Shown here: one piece after another, positions 13,559-15,718 of the stretch
How positions within the stretch are numbered: the stretch's first letter is position 1
How the letters are laid out: the number at the start of each line of letters is the position of its first letter
Source of the DNA: Deltaproteobacteria bacterium
GTDB lineage: Bacteria; Desulfobacterota_B; Binatia; UBA9968
NCBI GenBank assembly: GCA_016193385.1
Contig: JACPSF010000290.1
Coordinates: 1-15,718, forward strand
DNA: 15,718 nucleotides
Reading direction: 5' to 3'
Program-made: the position numbers and the translations under genes
The notes under the pieces: generated by a model
Database searches by the model: none
Told to the model about the DNA's origin: nothing
The model's input: only the letters and a program-made list of their open reading frames with translations

Positions 13559-15613
13559 GTGAGACGCGTAAGAATGGTTGACGCGGAGATCGAAGGGCGG
13601 GTCGCTGAATTAGTTAAGGTCAACGAGGCCTTGCAGGCTGTCATTGCGGACCACAAGCGGGCTGAGCATGCGTTAGCACAGCAGAAGATTTTATTGGAGA
13701 CGATCCTGAGGCAGGCTGCCGATGCGATCGTGGTCTGCGACGCTGAGGGAAGGATCACGTTCGCCAATGAAACGGCACGGCGGCTGGCTCGAATCGATCC
13801 GGACCGGGAGATATCCGAAATTAGTCTGGGGGTGTGGGGCGAGGCAACGGATGCGCACGGGGTTCCGGTTCCGGCGGAGGAGCGGACCCTTGCGAAAGCG
13901 CTGCGCGGGGGGGTGACGGTGGGAAGAGAGGCTTGCTTGGCTCGGCCCGACGGTAGCTTCTATGACATTCTCATCAGCGCGGCCCCGCTGACGAACCCTC
14001 GGCTGGGCATCGTTGGCGCCGTTGCCACCTTCAGCGATATCACCGAGCACAAGCGGGCGTACCAAGCGCTCTACGAAAGCCAGGCGCTCTTGCAAGCGAT
14101 CATGGACAACTCCTCAAGGGTGATTTACCTCAAAGATCTGGAAGGTCGCTACCTGCTGGTGAATCGCCAATACGAGACCCTCTTCCACGTTGACCGAGGC
14201 CAGATCAAAGGCAAAACCGACTACGACATTTTCCCGCCGGAAATGGCGAAAGCGTTTCGAGTTAACGACATAACAGCCGCCGAAGCCGGAATTCCCATGG
14301 AATTTGAAGAGGTCGTGCCCCACGATGACGGGTTACATACCTACCTCTCGAACAAATTCCCGATGTTCGCGGCGGGGCGCTGTTATGGTGTCTGTGGCAT
14401 CTCCACGGATATCACCGAACAGAAGGCGGCGGAGAAAGGGATCCGGGCGGAGCGCGATGAGCTGGAGATAGAGGTCCAAAAGCACACCGAGGCGCTGGCG
14501 AAGACGGTAGAAGAACTGCGCGAAGACATCACGGAGCGCAAGAAGGCCGAGGCTTGGCTCCAAGGGTTGATTGAGACGACTCAGGACGCCGTGGTCTCGA
14601 TCGATCACGAGGGTCACATCGTCATGTTTAACCCTGCGGCCGAGAGGATCTTTGGATACCGCAAGGACGAGGTTCTCGGTAAAAAAGTCAACACGCTCAT
14701 GGCGGACCCCTATGCCAGCCAGCACGATTTCTATCTCACTCGTTATGAGCAGAGCAGCGAGCGGCGCGCCATCGGCGCCATCCGTATTTTAGAGGCGCGG
14801 CGCAAAGGCGGGGAGGTTTTCCCCATCGAACTCTCGGTGACCGAAGTTGTGGCGGGCGAAGAGGTCCGTTACGCCGCCTTTATCCGGGATATCTCTGAAA
14901 AGAGCAAACTTCAGGAGAAACTGATCGAGAGCGAGCGCCTGGCGGCGATTGGCGCTATGTCGGCCGGGCTCGCCCATGAGATCGGAAATCCCCTGAACGG
15001 AATGTCCATGAGCATGCAACTCCTGGAGCGGCGACTCAGCAAACAAGGCAGCTTCGATGACGCGATCCTGTCGAGCGTCGAGAGGCTCAAAGCCGAGATT
15101 AGCCGGCTCAATAGTCTCTTGCAGGATTTTAGCTATTTTTCACGGCGGGAGAAATACAACTTCAAGCCGGTATCCCTGGCAACTGTAGCTGGGGAGGTCT
15201 TTTCCCTGGAGGCAGGAAGCTACAGTCTGCAAGCCATTCAGGTGGAACAGAATTTTCCCTCCGATTTGCCGCTTGTGCTCGCAGACCGCGACAAGCTCAA
15301 GCAAGCGGTCCTCAATCTTTACAAGAACGCCGCCGAGGCCATGCCCGAAGGAGGAACCCTTACGGTCCAGGCTTATAACTCCAAGGACGAGGTAATCCTG
15401 GAGATTATCGATACCGGAAATGGGGTACCGGAGGGGTTAGATATATTTGAGCCTTTTACGACGACCAAGCCTACCGGCACGGGGCTTGGTTTGATGGTCG
15501 TCCGGCAAATCGTTTCGGCTCACGGGGGGGCGATTTCCTACACCAGCGGCAAGGGAAAAGGCACGACTTTTCGAATCACTCTCCCTAAAGCGCATTTACC
15601 AGTACCTGCCTAA
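13559..15613 (+). CDS. Soluble three-PAS sensor histidine kinase with a FixL-like heme PAS
   Basis: A 684-residue cytoplasmic kinase with no membrane segment. A short N-terminal coiled coil is followed by PAS1 (about 43-165), PAS2 (173-290), a linker coiled coil and PAS3 (330-455). HisKA with the H-box GLAHEIGNPLNG (phospho-acceptor His473) and HATPase (560-678: N-box N590, G1 DTGNGVP from D618, F-box IFEPFTTTK, G2 TGTGLGL) complete it. PAS3 resembles the oxygen sensor FixL. H389 in QHDFYLTRY, R395 and R409 match the heme ligand H200, R206 and R220 of Bradyrhizobium FixL with identical spacing. The catalytic core is NtrB/FixL-like. GTG 13559 is preceded by AAGGGTGAG at suitable distance; ATG 13574 is an alternative. 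No partner response regulator is in the window; one may lie to the right. Confidence 0.93.
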   Translation: MRRVRMVDAEIEGRVAELVKVNEALQAVIADHKRAEHALAQQKILLETILRQAADAIVVCDAEGRITFANETARRLARIDPDREISEISLGVWGEATDAHGVPVPAEERTLAKALRGGVTVGREACLARPDGSFYDILISAAPLTNPRLGIVGAVATFSDITEHKRAYQALYESQALLQAIMDNSSRVIYLKDLEGRYLLVNRQYETLFHVDRGQIKGKTDYDIFPPEMAKAFRVNDITAAEAGIPMEFEEVVPHDDGLHTYLSNKFPMFAAGRCYGVCGISTDITEQKAAEKGIRAERDELEIEVQKHTEALAKTVEELREDITERKKAEAWLQGLIETTQDAVVSIDHEGHIVMFNPAAERIFGYRKDEVLGKKVNTLMADPYASQHDFYLTRYEQSSERRAIGAIRILEARRKGGEVFPIELSVTEVVAGEEVRYAAFIRDISEKSKLQEKLIESERLAAIGAMSAGLAHEIGNPLNGMSMSMQLLERRLSKQGSFDDAILSSVERLKAEISRLNSLLQDFSYFSRREKYNFKPVSLATVAGEVFSLEAGSYSLQAIQVEQNFPSDLPLVLADRDKLKQAVLNLYKNAAEAMPEGGTLTVQAYNSKDEVILEIIDTGNGVPEGLDIFEPFTTTKPTGTGLGLMVVRQIVSAHGGAISYTSGKGKGTTFRITLPKAHLPVPA

Positions 15614-15698
15614 TCACTCTGGCCTGTGAATTGCTTTGAACACCTAGTTAGGCCAAAAACATACATTTGTTTGCAGACTTGACGAAGTTTTCTCGTTT

Positions 15699-15718
15699 TT
15701 TTCTCAGATATGAGAAAA
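15699..15718. repeat. Perfect inverted repeat at the right edge
   Basis: TTTTCTCA (15699-15706) pairs perfectly with TGAGAAAA (15711-15718) around GATA, and may continue beyond the window. TTTTCTC also occurs just before it (15688-15694), and TTGACG lies at 15679-15684. It could be an operator or promoter element for the next gene. The 105 bases after the kinase hold no other clear feature. Confidence 0.35.

Noticed and set aside
13225..13767. N-terminal extension of rtcA of 181 residues
   Set aside because: RtcA homology starts at the TTG at 13224 and the total length from there matches the family. The extension overlaps the kinase gene and is serine/threonine-rich, as antisense frames often are.

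Overview
The window looks like a chromosomal segment of an uncultured, moderately high-GC bacterium. It has dense operons, Shine-Dalgarno (SD) sites close to AGGAGG, and GTG, TTG and apparently ATT starts. The mix of genes (split transhydrogenase, B12-dependent class II ribonucleotide reductase, BCAM0308-family protein, archaeal-type GAPDH homologue, HPF fused to a cold-shock domain) recalls deltaproteobacterial, NC10/Methylomirabilota or related lineages. No marker gene here fixes the taxonomy. I see no mobile element, CRISPR array, tRNA or rRNA.

Layout. At the left edge a truncated forward gene (2-184) converges on a reverse-strand type II GAPDH-like gene (200-1264). A 370-base divergent region follows. 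Then comes a tightly coupled forward operon (1636-4885): a 129-residue conserved protein of unknown role, then pntAA, pntAB and pntB, with ATGA overlaps at the first two junctions. It converges, two bases apart, on a reverse operon of a tandem universal stress protein (4888-5715) and a ribosome hibernation factor with a C-terminal cold-shock domain (5730-6383). The latter appears to start at an ATT codon. Divergent from it are a second tandem universal stress protein (6729-7643) and a YbaK/ProX-type aminoacyl-tRNA deacylase (7685-8170). A 400-base stretch without a convincing gene separates these from a reverse Crp/Fnr-family regulator (8569-9279), and a small forward gene follows (9453-9683). 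A reverse cluster rtcA, BCAM0308-family zinc protein, nrdJ spans 13224 down to 9821. Divergent from rtcA is a soluble three-PAS histidine kinase (13559-15613) whose third PAS domain carries the FixL heme-ligand residues at exactly FixL spacing.

How it may work together. The content reads as a low-oxygen or dormancy island. There is a candidate heme oxygen-sensing kinase and a Crp/Fnr regulator. There is an oxygen-independent ribonucleotide reductase and a nicotinamide redox balancer (PntAB). Two tandem Usp proteins, a ribosome hibernation factor, a tRNA proofreading enzyme and an RNA-end cyclase complete the set. This parallels two known anoxia-persistence gene sets: the mycobacterial DosR regulon (heme sensor kinase, many Usps, class II RNR) and the low-oxygen-activated (lxa) locus of Burkholderia cenocepacia, in whose locus-tag range the name BCAM0308 falls. 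The parallel is an inference from gene content, not a demonstrated regulon.
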